Of a stretch of 64,000 nucleotides of DNA, positions 1 to 8,581 are shown piece after piece (position 1 is the first letter of the stretch; every line of letters begins with the position of its first letter). The notes beneath the pieces are model-generated. The model was not told the DNA's origin, did not search any database, and worked only from the letters and a program-made list of their open reading frames with translations. The position numbers and the translations under genes are program-made. The stretch spans positions 28,063 through 92,062 of the forward strand of contig NZ_BPQP01000056.1 in the NCBI RefSeq assembly GCF_022179305.1, in the 5' to 3' direction. The DNA is from Methylobacterium iners. Lineage in GTDB: Bacteria > Pseudomonadota > Alphaproteobacteria > Rhizobiales > Beijerinckiaceae.

Positions 1-261
1 GCCAGCGGCACTGCGTGCAGAAAGTGATCGCGAGCCGCGGCTTCCCGCCCGTCGCGACTGATGGCGTCGCATCCATGGGCGGCACGGGGCACCGAACGTC
101 CCGCGGTTGTCAACCGTCTGGTCGCGCCGGCGCCGCCGGCCCGGCGGCGGCCCCCGCCCCCGGAGCGATGCCGCCACTGTTCTGCGGGCCGGCACGGCCT
201 ATCTGTCGCAGCGGCGCGCCGCCCGACCCGTCCCGGAGCCGGCCGCCTCAGGAGATCGATC

Positions 262-897
262 ATGCGTTCAGGCGCCGCCTTCGTGCCGACATCCGGTCCG
301 CTGTCCGTCCGGCGCCTCCGCGCGGCCTTCGCCGTGCTGGGGCTTGCCACGCTGCTTTCCGGCTGCGGTGCCATCAACCGCGTGCCGACCCTGGAGGAGA
401 GCGCGAAATCGGCCTGGAGCGAGGTGCAGAACCAGTATCAGCGCCGCGCCGACCTGATCCCGAATCTCGTCGAGACCGTGAAGGGCTACGCCCAGCAGGA
501 GAAGGACGTGCTCGTCGGCGTCACCGAGGCGCGGGCGAAGGCCTCCAGCGTCAAGGTCGACGCCTCGACGGTCAGCGATCCGGCCAAGTTCAAGGAGTTC
601 CAGGACGCGCAGAACCAGCTCTCGGGCGCACTCGGGCGCCTCCTCGTCACGGTCGAGCGCTACCCGGACCTCAAGTCGAACCAGAACTTCCTGGCGCTGC
701 AATCGCAGCTCGAGGGCACCGAGAACCGCATCGCGGTGGCGCGGCGCGACTACATCGGCGCGGTCCAGGCCTTCAACACCGAGGTGCGCACGATCCCCGG
801 CCGCTGGATCGCCGCCTGGTTCTACCCCGAGGCGAAACCGATGGAGACCTTCACGGCGACGCCGAATTCCGAGCGACCGCCCAACGTGAAGTTCTAG
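262..897 (+). CDS. lemA: LemA family lipoprotein
   Basis: LemA-type envelope protein of 211 aa. The N-terminus carries a hydrophobic stretch ending in a lipobox-like LLSGCG, so it is probably an inner- or outer-membrane lipoprotein. The helical core with WSEVQNQYQRRADLIPNLV and the later NFLALQSQLEGTENRI segment is typical of LemA. The ATG at 262 is preceded by AGGAG and puts the signal peptide at the start; an in-frame upstream extension lacks signal-like sequence. It is followed by two TPM-domain genes, a common arrangement for lemA. The function of LemA is not established; the context suggests an envelope role with the TPM partners. Confidence 0.9.
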   Translation: MRSGAAFVPTSGPLSVRRLRAAFAVLGLATLLSGCGAINRVPTLEESAKSAWSEVQNQYQRRADLIPNLVETVKGYAQQEKDVLVGVTEARAKASSVKVDASTVSDPAKFKEFQDAQNQLSGALGRLLVTVERYPDLKSNQNFLALQSQLEGTENRIAVARRDYIGAVQAFNTEVRTIPGRWIAAWFYPEAKPMETFTATPNSERPPNVKF

Positions 898-970
898 GGC
901 ATCGGACCGAGGGGTGGTTGCCGGCTTTCGGACAGATCCGATGCAGAGACAAGAACCTGGAGCGTCGTCG

Positions 971-1807
971 ATGGCGCATCCGGGACGACGCTCCAGGCCC
1001 GCCGTGTCGGCGCTCGGCCGGCCCCTCCACGCCCTTCTCCTCGGCCTCGTTCTCGCGCTGATCGCCGGCCTCGCGCTGGCCGCGGACCCGAGCTTCCCGG
1101 CCCTGAGCGGCCGCGTCGTCGATGCCGCCGGCCTGCTCGGGCCGGAGGATCGGACCGCGATCGAGGGCAAGCTCAAGGCCTACGAGGACAAGACGACGGA
1201 CCAGGTCGTCGTCGCGACCGTGCCGAGCCTCCAGGGCCTCACGATCGAGGATTACGGCAACCGCCTGTTCCGGGCCTGGGCGCTCGGCCAGAAGAAGACC
1301 AACAACGGCGCGCTGCTGCTCGTCGCGCCGAGCGAGCGGAAGGTCCGCATCGAGGTCGGCTACGGGCTTGAGGGCGCGCTCACCGACGCGCTCTCGAAGG
1401 TGATCATCACGACCGCCGTCGCCCCGCGCTTCAAGACCGGGGATTACACCGGCGGCATCAATGCCGGCGTCGACGCCATGCTCTCGATCCTCTCGGGCGA
1501 TGCCGAGGAATGGCAGCGCCGGGCCAAGGTCCGGCGCGACGAGGCCGATCCGGGGCAGGTGATCCTCTACGTCGTGATCATCCTCTGCATCCTCTTCCTG
1601 TTCTCGCGCATGAACCGCGGCAGGCGCGGCGGCGGCAGTGGAGGCGGGCCCGGGGGCGGGTTTGCTGGCGGGCACAGCGGCGGGTTCATCATCCTGCCAG
1701 GCCCCTCCTCGGGCGGCTGGAGCGGCGGCGTGTCCGGCGGGTTCGACGGCGGCTTCTCAGGGGGCGGCGGCTCGTCCGGCGGAGGAGGGGCCTCCGGTGA
1801 CTGGTAG
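971..1807 (+). CDS. TPM-domain secreted/membrane protein (YgcG family)
   Basis: A 278 aa protein with an N-terminal signal sequence ending near ALA-ADPSF, a TPM domain (VVDAAGLLGPEDRTAIEGKL at the start, then GYGLEGALTD), one C-terminal membrane segment (ILYVVIILCILFLFS), and a glycine/serine-rich tail running to the end. This is the YgcG architecture. TPM domains of this family are thought to act at the membrane face, but no substrate is known. The ATG at 971 has GGAG about 9 nt upstream; ATG 941 and GTG 914 are alternatives. It lies between lemA and a second TPM gene and is probably co-transcribed with both. Confidence 0.85.
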   Translation: MAHPGRRSRPAVSALGRPLHALLLGLVLALIAGLALAADPSFPALSGRVVDAAGLLGPEDRTAIEGKLKAYEDKTTDQVVVATVPSLQGLTIEDYGNRLFRAWALGQKKTNNGALLLVAPSERKVRIEVGYGLEGALTDALSKVIITTAVAPRFKTGDYTGGINAGVDAMLSILSGDAEEWQRRAKVRRDEADPGQVILYVVIILCILFLFSRMNRGRRGGGSGGGPGGGFAGGHSGGFIILPGPSSGGWSGGVSGGFDGGFSGGGGSSGGGGASGDW

Positions 1808-1816
1808 GGGACGACC

Positions 1817-2428
1817 ATGCTGAGCCAGGCGGAACGCGACCGCATCGCGGCGGCGATCGCGGCGGCCGAGCGCGGCACCTCCGGCGAGATCGTCGTGCTC
1901 GTCGCCGGCCGGGCCGGAGCCTACCGGTCCGTGGCGCTGGCGCTGGCCCTCCTCTGCGGTCTCGCCGTGCCCTGGCCGCTGATCCTCGCCACCGAATGGA
2001 GCGCGGGCTGGATCGCAGTGGCGCAGGCGCTCGCCGTGCTCGGCGTGCTGGCCGCGACGCTCCATCCCCGCGCCCGCGCGGCCATCGTCCCGCGCGCCCT
2101 CAAGCGGGCCCGGGCGCACGACGCCGCCCTGCGCGAGTTCGCGGCCCGCGGCGTCACCCGGACGCGGGCACGCACCGGCATCCTGATCTACCTCGCCGTC
2201 GCCGAGGGCCATGCCGAGATCGTCGCCGACCATGCGGTGGTAGCGCGGGTCCCCCGGGAGAGCTGGTCGGCGGCGATCGAGGCGCTGCTCTCGGGCCTGC
2301 GCCGGGGCGACGCCGCCGGGGGGCTGATCGCCGCCGTCGAGCGGGCGGGGGCCATCCTCGCCAGCGAGTTTCCAGGTGAGCCCGACGACGTCGACGAGCT
2401 TCCCAACCGGGTGATCGTCACCGACTGA
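1817..2428 (+). CDS. TPM-domain membrane protein
   Basis: A 203 aa protein starting 9 nt after the previous TPM gene. Residues 1-30 (QAERDRIAAAIAAAERGTSG) and the later YLAVAEGHAEIVAD segment match the short TPM family. Two hydrophobic segments lie at about residues 37-80. There is no signal peptide; the TPM fold is split around the membrane segments, as in small TPM proteins found next to lemA. Function is unknown; co-occurrence with lemA and the YgcG-type gene suggests one envelope complex (inference). Confidence 0.8.
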   Translation: MLSQAERDRIAAAIAAAERGTSGEIVVLVAGRAGAYRSVALALALLCGLAVPWPLILATEWSAGWIAVAQALAVLGVLAATLHPRARAAIVPRALKRARAHDAALREFAARGVTRTRARTGILIYLAVAEGHAEIVADHAVVARVPRESWSAAIEALLSGLRRGDAAGGLIAAVERAGAILASEFPGEPDDVDELPNRVIVTD

Positions 2429-2515
2429 CCCGGGCCTAGCCGCGGGATGAATTTTGCGTAAAAGGGGCCCCGGACGGCCCAAGCGGTCACGATGGGTCGC
2501 TGGAGCGAGGCGTCG

Positions 2516-4573
2516 ATGAGTGCGATTGCGAAGCACGGGCCCTGGGCCCTGGTCGGAGCCCTGGGCGCGGCCGCCCTGGCGATCGTCGCCACCAGCCGCG
2601 GCGAGAGCATCAACGCGCTCTGGGTCGTGGTGGCCGCGATCTGCGTCTACCTGATCTCCTATCGCTACTACTCGCTCTTCATCGCCGACAAGGTGATGCG
2701 CCTCGAGCCCGGGCGCGCGACGCCGGCCCACCGCCTCAACGACGGGCTCGACTACGTCCCCACCAACAAGACGGTGCTGTTCGGCCACCATTTCGCGGCC
2801 ATTGCCGGCGCCGGTCCCCTCGTCGGCCCGGTGCTCGCCGCGCAGATGGGCTACCTGCCCGGCATGCTCTGGATCCTGGCCGGCGTCGTGATCGCGGGCG
2901 CGGTGCAGGACTTCATGATCCTGTTCATCTCGATGCGCCGCGACGGGCGCTCGCTGGGCGAGCTGATCCGGGCCGAGCTCGGCGTCATTCCGGGGGTGAT
3001 CGCGCTGTTCGGCACCTTCATGATCATGATCATCCTGCTGGCCGTGCTGGCGATGGTCGTCGTCAAGGCGCTGGCCGAGAGCCCCTGGGGCACCTTCACG
3101 GTGGCGGCGACGATCCCGATCGCCCTGCTGATGGGCCTCTATGCGCGCTTCGTCCGGCCCGGCAAGGTCGGCGAGGTCTCGATCATCGGCTTCATCCTGC
3201 TCATGGCCGCGATCGTCTATGGCGGCCAGATCGCGGCCGACCCCTATTGGGGCCCGGCCTTCACCTTCACGGGCACGCAGCTCACCTGGATGCTGATCGG
3301 CTACGGCTTCGTCGCCGCGATCCTGCCGGTCTGGCTGCTGCTCGCGCCGCGCGACTACCTCTCGACCTTCCTCAAGATCGGCACCATCGTCGGGCTCGCC
3401 ATCGGCATCGTCTTCGTGGCGCCGCAGATGCAGATGCCGGCGGTGACGAAGTTCGTCGACGGCACCGGCCCGGTCTGGGCGGGCTCGCTGTTCCCGTTCC
3501 TGTTCATCACCATCGCCTGCGGCGCGGTCTCGGGCTTCCACTCGCTGATCTCGTCGGGCACCACGCCGAAGCTCGTCGACAACGAGGTCGACACCCGCTT
3601 CATCGGCTATGGCGGCATGCTCATGGAGAGCTTCGTCGCCATCATGGCGCTGGTGGCCGCCAGCGTCATCGATCCGGGCGTCTACTTCACCATGAACTCG
3701 CCCGGCGCGCTGCTCGGCACGACGCCCGAGAGCGCGGCCGCGGCGGTGACCAAGCTCGGCTTCCCCATCGCCCCCGAGGTCATCGCCGAGACCGCCAAGG
3801 ATGTCGGCGAGACCTCGATCATCGCCCGCACCGGCGGCGCCCCGACGCTCGCCGTCGGCATGGCCCACATCATCTCCTCGGCCATCGGCGGCAAGGCGAT
3901 GATGGCCTTCTGGTACCATTTCGCGATCCTGTTCGAGGCCCTGTTCATCCTGACCGCGGTGGATGCCGGCACGCGGGCCGGCCGCTTCATGCTGCAGGAC
4001 CTGCTCGGCCTCGTCTCGCCACGGTTCAAGGACACGACGGCCTGGGTTCCGAGCGTGCTCGCCACCGCCGTCTGCGTGGGCGCCTGGGGCTTCTTCCTCT
4101 ACCAGGGCGTGACGGACCCGTTGGGGGGCATCTACACCCTGTGGCCGCTCTTCGGCATCTCGAACCAGATGCTGGCCGCCGTGGCGCTGACGCTCGCCAC
4201 CGTCGTGATCTTCAAGATGAAGCGCGAGCGCTACGCCTTCGTCACGATCATCCCGACGGTGTGGCTCTGCATCTGCACGCTGACGGCGGGCTGGCAGAAG
4301 ATCTTCTCGCCCGACCCCAAGATCGGCTTCCTCAGCCACGCCGACCGCTTCTCGGCCGCGATCGCCGAGGGCAAGGTGCTGGCGCCGGCAAAAAGCATGG
4401 ACGACATGCACAAGATCGTCTTTAACGACCGCATCGACGCCGGCCTCGCCGTGCTCTTCGTCGGCCTCGTCGTCGCGATCGCGGTGTTCGGCATCATGGC
4501 CTGCGTGAAGGCCTACCGCGCCGACCGCTGGACGGCGCTGGAAGCCGATCCGAAGCTCGCCCCGGCGGAGTGA
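2516..4573 (+). CDS. cstA: Carbon starvation protein CstA (pyruvate/peptide transporter)
   Basis: A 685 aa polytopic inner-membrane protein of the CstA family. It shows the family hallmarks: N-terminal YRYYSLFIADKVM, the HHFAAIAGAGPLVGPV block, GCxxGFHSLISSGTTPK, and many membrane segments to the end. CstA/BtsT proteins import pyruvate and possibly peptides. ATG 2516 is chosen because GGAGCGAGG lies just upstream; ATG 2492 would add eight residues unlike the family. The small DUF466 gene follows 7 nt later, the usual partner. No regulatory site is obvious in the 87 nt upstream gap. Confidence 0.95.
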   Translation: MSAIAKHGPWALVGALGAAALAIVATSRGESINALWVVVAAICVYLISYRYYSLFIADKVMRLEPGRATPAHRLNDGLDYVPTNKTVLFGHHFAAIAGAGPLVGPVLAAQMGYLPGMLWILAGVVIAGAVQDFMILFISMRRDGRSLGELIRAELGVIPGVIALFGTFMIMIILLAVLAMVVVKALAESPWGTFTVAATIPIALLMGLYARFVRPGKVGEVSIIGFILLMAAIVYGGQIAADPYWGPAFTFTGTQLTWMLIGYGFVAAILPVWLLLAPRDYLSTFLKIGTIVGLAIGIVFVAPQMQMPAVTKFVDGTGPVWAGSLFPFLFITIACGAVSGFHSLISSGTTPKLVDNEVDTRFIGYGGMLMESFVAIMALVAASVIDPGVYFTMNSPGALLGTTPESAAAAVTKLGFPIAPEVIAETAKDVGETSIIARTGGAPTLAVGMAHIISSAIGGKAMMAFWYHFAILFEALFILTAVDAGTRAGRFMLQDLLGLVSPRFKDTTAWVPSVLATAVCVGAWGFFLYQGVTDPLGGIYTLWPLFGISNQMLAAVALTLATVVIFKMKRERYAFVTIIPTVWLCICTLTAGWQKIFSPDPKIGFLSHADRFSAAIAEGKVLAPAKSMDDMHKIVFNDRIDAGLAVLFVGLVVAIAVFGIMACVKAYRADRWTALEADPKLAPAE

Positions 4574-4580
4574 GGCGACG

Positions 4581-4811
4581 ATGATGGGCATGGCCGCGTC
4601 CCAGGGCTATCGCGAGCGCCTGAAGGCGCTCGGCAAATGCGTCTGCGACGGCGCCCGCCTCATGGTGGGGCAGGGCGATTACGGGGCCTACGTCGCCCAC
4701 ATCGCGAAGACGCATCCCGACCAGGCGCCGATGACCGAGCGCGAATTCTTCCGCAATCGCGAGAACGCCCGGTTCGGCGTTGGCAACGGCAGCGGTTTCC
4801 GCTGTTGCTAA
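4581..4811 (+). CDS. YbdD/YjiX family (DUF466) small protein
   Basis: A 76 aa soluble protein with the DUF466 signature: GDYGAYVAHI, HPDQAPMTEREFFRNRENAR and the Cys-Cys C-terminus (GFRCC). Members sit directly after cstA or btsT and are thought to support those transporters. The 7 nt gap to cstA indicates one transcript. The start at ATG 4581 is followed by a second in-frame ATG, so the N-terminus is uncertain by up to four residues. Confidence 0.9.
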   Translation: MMGMAASQGYRERLKALGKCVCDGARLMVGQGDYGAYVAHIAKTHPDQAPMTEREFFRNRENARFGVGNGSGFRCC

Positions 4812-5169
4812 TGGAAGCCTGACGCTTGGTGCCACTCGCCACGGGCGTTTCGCTGCCTTTCCGCTTCCGAACGGATGTTCGGCGTCGCGTTCGGCCCTGA
4901 GCCGAAAAACCTCGAATGTCACCATCGCGGTCGCAGCCGTTGATGTTGCATCCGGGAGGACAACGCGAACAGCGGCCTCTCAGAGCTGGCCGATAGGGAC
5001 TTCCGGCGAAACGCGCGTTGGATGATCCGATGAACGGCCGACCCGGCGCCTGTTCCGGAACTTCCAGCGGGCTCCACGATCATCAGGCGTCGCGAGCTGC
5101 GGCGGGCCGACGCGAACCGTGTTCGGCCCGGCCCCCAGACGAACGGAACCAGCCCGAAGAGGACACCCG
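4812..5169. other. Intergenic region, no gene seen
   Basis: A 358 bp gap between the cstA operon and the M20 peptidase gene. Open frames through it are short and lack family resemblance. It presumably carries the peptidase promoter, but I could not pick out a convincing -35/-10 pair. Confidence 0.5.
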
Positions 5170-6417
5170 ATGATCCGAACGCTTGCCTTGGCCGCCACCC
5201 TGGCCCTTGCCCCGCTCGCGGCCGATGCCGAGCCGGACGCGACGGTGCTCGCCGCCGCGAAGGCGCAGGATCGGCCCCTGCGCGAGACGCTCGCCGGCCT
5301 CGTCAACGTCGATACCGGCACCGGGCAGGTTCCTGGCCTGTCGAAGCTCGAAGTCCTGCTGCGCACTCGGCTCGAAGCCCTCGGCGTTGCCGTCGAGGCG
5401 CGGCCGGCCCCGCCCTTCGGCGGCAACACGCTGATCGGCACCCTGAAGGGATCGGGCCGCGCCAAGCTGATGATGATCGTCCACTACGATACGGTCTTCG
5501 GCGAGGGCGAGGCGGCCAAGCGTCCCTACACGGAACGGGATGGGCGCGCCTACGGACCGGGCGTGGCCGACGCCAAGGCCGGCATCGCCATCATCCTGCA
5601 CACGCTCGCCGCCCTGAAGGCCCTCGACTTCACGAGCTACGGGCAGATCACGGTGGTCTTCAACCCGGACGAGGAGCGCGGCTCGCGCGGCTCGCAGGAC
5701 GCGATCCGGGCGGTCGCGGCGGACCAGGACGCGGTGCTCTCCTTCGAGCCGACCTTCGCCGACGAGGCGGTCGATGCGGCGACCATCGCCACGAAGGGAA
5801 TCAACTACGCGAGCCTCACCGTGAAGGGGCACTCGGCCCACGCCGGCGGCGCGCCGGAGGCGGGCCGGAACGCCGTGACCGAACTCGCCCATCAGCTCCT
5901 GCAGCTGCAGGAACTCGGCGACAAGGGGAAGGGCACGAGCCTCAACTGGACGGTGGTCCAGGGCGGCACCAAGTCGAACATCATCCCGGACCTCGCCAAG
6001 GCCGAGGGCGACATGCGCTACTTCGAGGCCGGCGAGTACGACCGCGTCCTGACTCAGGCGCGCCGGATCGTCGAGAATCGCCGCGTGCCCGACACCCAAG
6101 TGACCTTCGATCTCGCGCGGGGCCGCCCGCCGCTGCCGGCGAACCCTGCAACGCGCCGCCTCGGCGAGCAGGCGCGGGCCATCTACCGCGAGGTCGGCGG
6201 CGACCTGAAGCTCGTGGAGATCGGCGGCGGCACGGATGCAGCCTATGCCTTCCAGCCGGACAGCCCGGACAAGCCTGCCGTGCTCGAATCTCTCGGCGTG
6301 GTCGGCGGCCGCTATCACAGCCCCGACGAGTTTGCGGTGCTCGATAGCCTGACGCCGCGCCTCTACCTCGCGATACGCCTGACGATGCAGCTCTCGCAGG
6401 GGGGTGTGAGCCGTTGA
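5170..6417 (+). CDS. Secreted M20 family metallopeptidase (glutamate carboxypeptidase-like)
   Basis: A 415 aa protein with a Sec signal peptide (LALAATLALAPLAADA) and the M20 di-zinc signature in order: HYDTVF (first His, catalytic Asp), GPGVADAKAG (bridging Asp), NPDEERGSRGS (catalytic Glu), and GGGTDAAY near the C-terminus. HSAHAGGAPEAGRNA marks the lid/dimerisation domain. Overall it resembles the carboxypeptidase G2 branch, which removes C-terminal glutamate from folates or peptides; the substrate here is unknown. The start at ATG 5170 gives a clean signal peptide and follows an AGAGGA ribosome site. Confidence 0.9.
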   Translation: MIRTLALAATLALAPLAADAEPDATVLAAAKAQDRPLRETLAGLVNVDTGTGQVPGLSKLEVLLRTRLEALGVAVEARPAPPFGGNTLIGTLKGSGRAKLMMIVHYDTVFGEGEAAKRPYTERDGRAYGPGVADAKAGIAIILHTLAALKALDFTSYGQITVVFNPDEERGSRGSQDAIRAVAADQDAVLSFEPTFADEAVDAATIATKGINYASLTVKGHSAHAGGAPEAGRNAVTELAHQLLQLQELGDKGKGTSLNWTVVQGGTKSNIIPDLAKAEGDMRYFEAGEYDRVLTQARRIVENRRVPDTQVTFDLARGRPPLPANPATRRLGEQARAIYREVGGDLKLVEIGGGTDAAYAFQPDSPDKPAVLESLGVVGGRYHSPDEFAVLDSLTPRLYLAIRLTMQLSQGGVSR

Positions 6418-6483
6418 GAACGCCTCACGAGCTGTAGGTCGGCACGAGGTCGCCGCCCGACATGCCAGGACTGAGAGCCAGGC

Positions 6484-7951
6484 TCAGGCCGCGCGGATCG
6501 TCGAGAGGAACCGCGCGACCTCGCCGTTGAGGTGCTCGGCCTCGCGCGAGAGCCCGGAGGCCGAGGTCAGGACCTGCGCGGCGGCCGATTGCGTCTCGCC
6601 GGCCGCCCCCGCCAGCCCCGCCACGACCTGCGTGACGCCCCCGGTCGCGGAGGCGGCCTGGTTCACGGTCCGGGCGATCTCCTGGGTCGCCGCGCCCTGC
6701 TCGGCGACCGCCGCCGCGATCGCCGTCGTGACGTCGCTGATCTCGCGGATGCGGCCCGTGATCGAGCCGATGATCGACACGGCCTGGCCCGTGGCGTCCT
6801 GGATGCGGCCGATCTGCCCGGAGATCTCCTCCGTCGCCCGCGTCGTCTGGGAAGCGAGCTCCTTGACCTCGGAGGCGACCACGGCGAAGCCGCGGCCCGC
6901 CTCGCCGGCCCGCGCCGCCTCGATGGTGGCGTTGAGCGCCAGGAGATTGGTCTGCGAGGCGATGCGAGATGAGGCCGACGACGTCGCCGATGCGCGACGC
7001 GGCCGCGCTGAGCTCCCCCACGAGGGCGACGGTGGCGTCGGCGTCCGTGACCGCGGCCTGGACGAGGCCGGCCGAGCCGTCGACCTGCCGGCCGATCTCC
7101 CCGACCGCCTGCCCGAGTTCCTCGGCCGCGCCCGCGGCCGCGTCGACGCTGCCCGACGCGTCGCCCGCGGCCTCGGCGGCCCGCGTCGACTGCGTCGCGG
7201 TCCGGTCGGCGGTGGCGCTCATGCCCTGGGCGGTGCCCTGAAGCTCGGAGGCGGCGGCCGAGACCTTCGCGACGATCTCGCCGACGGCCTGCTCGAAGGT
7301 ATCCGCGAGCTGCCGCGTGCCCTGGCGCCGGGCCGTTTCGGCCTCGCCCCGCGCCTCGACGGCGGCGTTCTCGAGGCCCCTCATCCGGGCAAGCTGCGTC
7401 TGCGCGGCCTGCTCGGAATCCGCGAGCGCCGCGAACGAGCCTTCGATCGTGCGGCAGGTCCAGATCAGGACCCCCGTCTCGACGGCGACGATGACGGCGT
7501 GCAGCACGACCCGCGCGAGATCGCCGCCCGCCGAATCGCCCGGGAACACCAGCGCCGGCATGAGGCGATCGAGGGCGAGGTGATGAAGCGCCGTCGCGGC
7601 CGCGGCGGCCAGGATCACCCGCCAGTCGCACCAGCCTACGAGCACGGCGAGGCAGGCGAAGAAGTACATGTGCAGGTCGATCTGCCAGGGATGGGCCGCC
7701 AGGGCGAAGAGGAAGACGGCCGCCATGCCGATCAGCGCGACCGCGCTGACGATCCGCGTCGCGGGGCCGGTCGCATCGTTCCACCAGAACGCCGTCGTCA
7801 CCCCGGCGAGGAGGGCCGCGGCCAGGACGGGCCCGAAGGAGAAGCCCTGCCCCAGGATCATCTCGCCGACCGCGACGAGCGCGACGTGGCACCAGAGGAG
7901 GCCCACCAGGAAGCGCGCGAAGCTGGCGCGGAGCGTGTCGAGATCGGTCAT
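6484..7951 (-). pseudogene. Methyl-accepting chemotaxis protein, frameshifted in the signalling domain
   Basis: Starts at 7951 with MTDLDTLRASFARFLVGLLW. About 190 residues form several membrane segments with conserved-looking histidines (DLHMYFF, ALHHLALD). A coiled segment and a methyl-accepting signalling domain follow. Near 6961-6968 the frame breaks: the reading GLISH continues as nonsense, whereas one frame over the expected [20 protein letters not shown] appears and runs to a stop at 6484. The total length (1468 nt) is not a multiple of three, consistent with one extra base or two missing. The first ATG overlaps the stop of the upstream gene (ATGA), so they are co-translated. Either a real mutation or a sequencing error. 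Confidence 0.85.
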
Positions 7952-8316
7952 GACGGCGGGGTCGCTCGGGCTGCTTGGGTCGGCGGGCGGTGTCGCGGCG
8001 GCAGGTCGGCGCCGCACAGCGTCGCGACGATGGGATCGAGCACGAGCCAGGCGCCCTCCGCGTAGAGGCGAAGCACGTAGCCGGGCTCCCCCGAACGGGC
8101 GATGATGACGTTGTCCGCCGCCCCCGCCCGCAGGATGTCGCCTCCGGCCCCCGCCACGATCCGGGCCATCTCGGGCATGGTTCTGGCCGGGCCGCCCACG
8201 ACCGCGACGGTGTCGCCGCGCGGTGCGGCGAGAACCAGGAACGGGCAGAGGAGGACGAGCGCGACCCCCGCGATGCCGCGCGCCGCGAGGGCTCCGGGGG
8301 CGAAGGAAGTGCTCAT
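7948..8316 (-). CDS. Small exported protein upstream of chemoreceptor
   Basis: A 122 aa protein with an N-terminal hydrophobic segment (GIAGVALVLLCPFLVLAA) that looks like a signal peptide or anchor. The rest, containing RSGEPGYVLRLYAEGAWLVL, resembles no family I can name. Its TGA overlaps the ATG of the frameshifted chemoreceptor by 4 nt, so it may be a periplasmic partner or ligand binder for that receptor (inference). Confidence 0.6.
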   Translation of the reverse strand: MSTSFAPGALAARGIAGVALVLLCPFLVLAAPRGDTVAVVGGPARTMPEMARIVAGAGGDILRAGAADNVIIARSGEPGYVLRLYAEGAWLVLDPIVATLCGADLPPRHRPPTQAARATPPS

Positions 8317-8581
8317 GCAGTCCGGGGGCGCTCGGCGAGGACGTGGATCTATAATGCAGTTTGGTTAAACAAATGTTGTATCCGCCACGCGCCGCCCGCT
8401 TCCGCGTCCCCGGATGGCCGCCGCCCGGACGACCGCGGATCGCAACCTTGACTTGAAGGGGCCTGCACGGCACCGCTCCGCCTCGCCGCACCGGGCGATG
8501 TGCGATTTGCAACTTGAACCGGTGCTGCAACCCTCGGATCATCGAAGCCTGACGGGATCGATCAGCGGAGAGGCGGGCGGC
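8317..8581. promoter_or_regulatory. Divergent promoter region with AT-rich island
   Basis: The gap between the chemoreceptor pair (minus) and the DUF898 gene (plus). Bases about 8350-8385 form an AT-rich island, striking in this GC background, containing TATAAT-like TATAATG and GGTTAAACAAATG. It is the likely promoter zone; exact elements and direction cannot be fixed by eye. Confidence 0.4.

Noticed and set aside
1-261. Possible gene at the left edge
   Set aside because: No frame with recognisable features; only the ribosome site of lemA near its right end is clear.
15-1061. Long plus-strand frame covering the first kilobase
   Set aside because: It overlaps lemA and the TPM gene in another frame, with Arg/Pro/Ala-rich composition typical of shadow frames in high-GC DNA.
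1757-4591. Minus-strand frame of more than 900 codons opposite cstA
   Set aside because: The composition (Asp/His/Arg/Gly repeats) is the antisense image of cstA; CstA motifs on the other strand are unmistakable.
4770-4811. Hairpin at the end of the DUF466 gene as a terminator
   Set aside because: The GCAACGGCAGCGG/CCGCTGTTGC symmetry lies within conserved coding sequence and has no T-tract.
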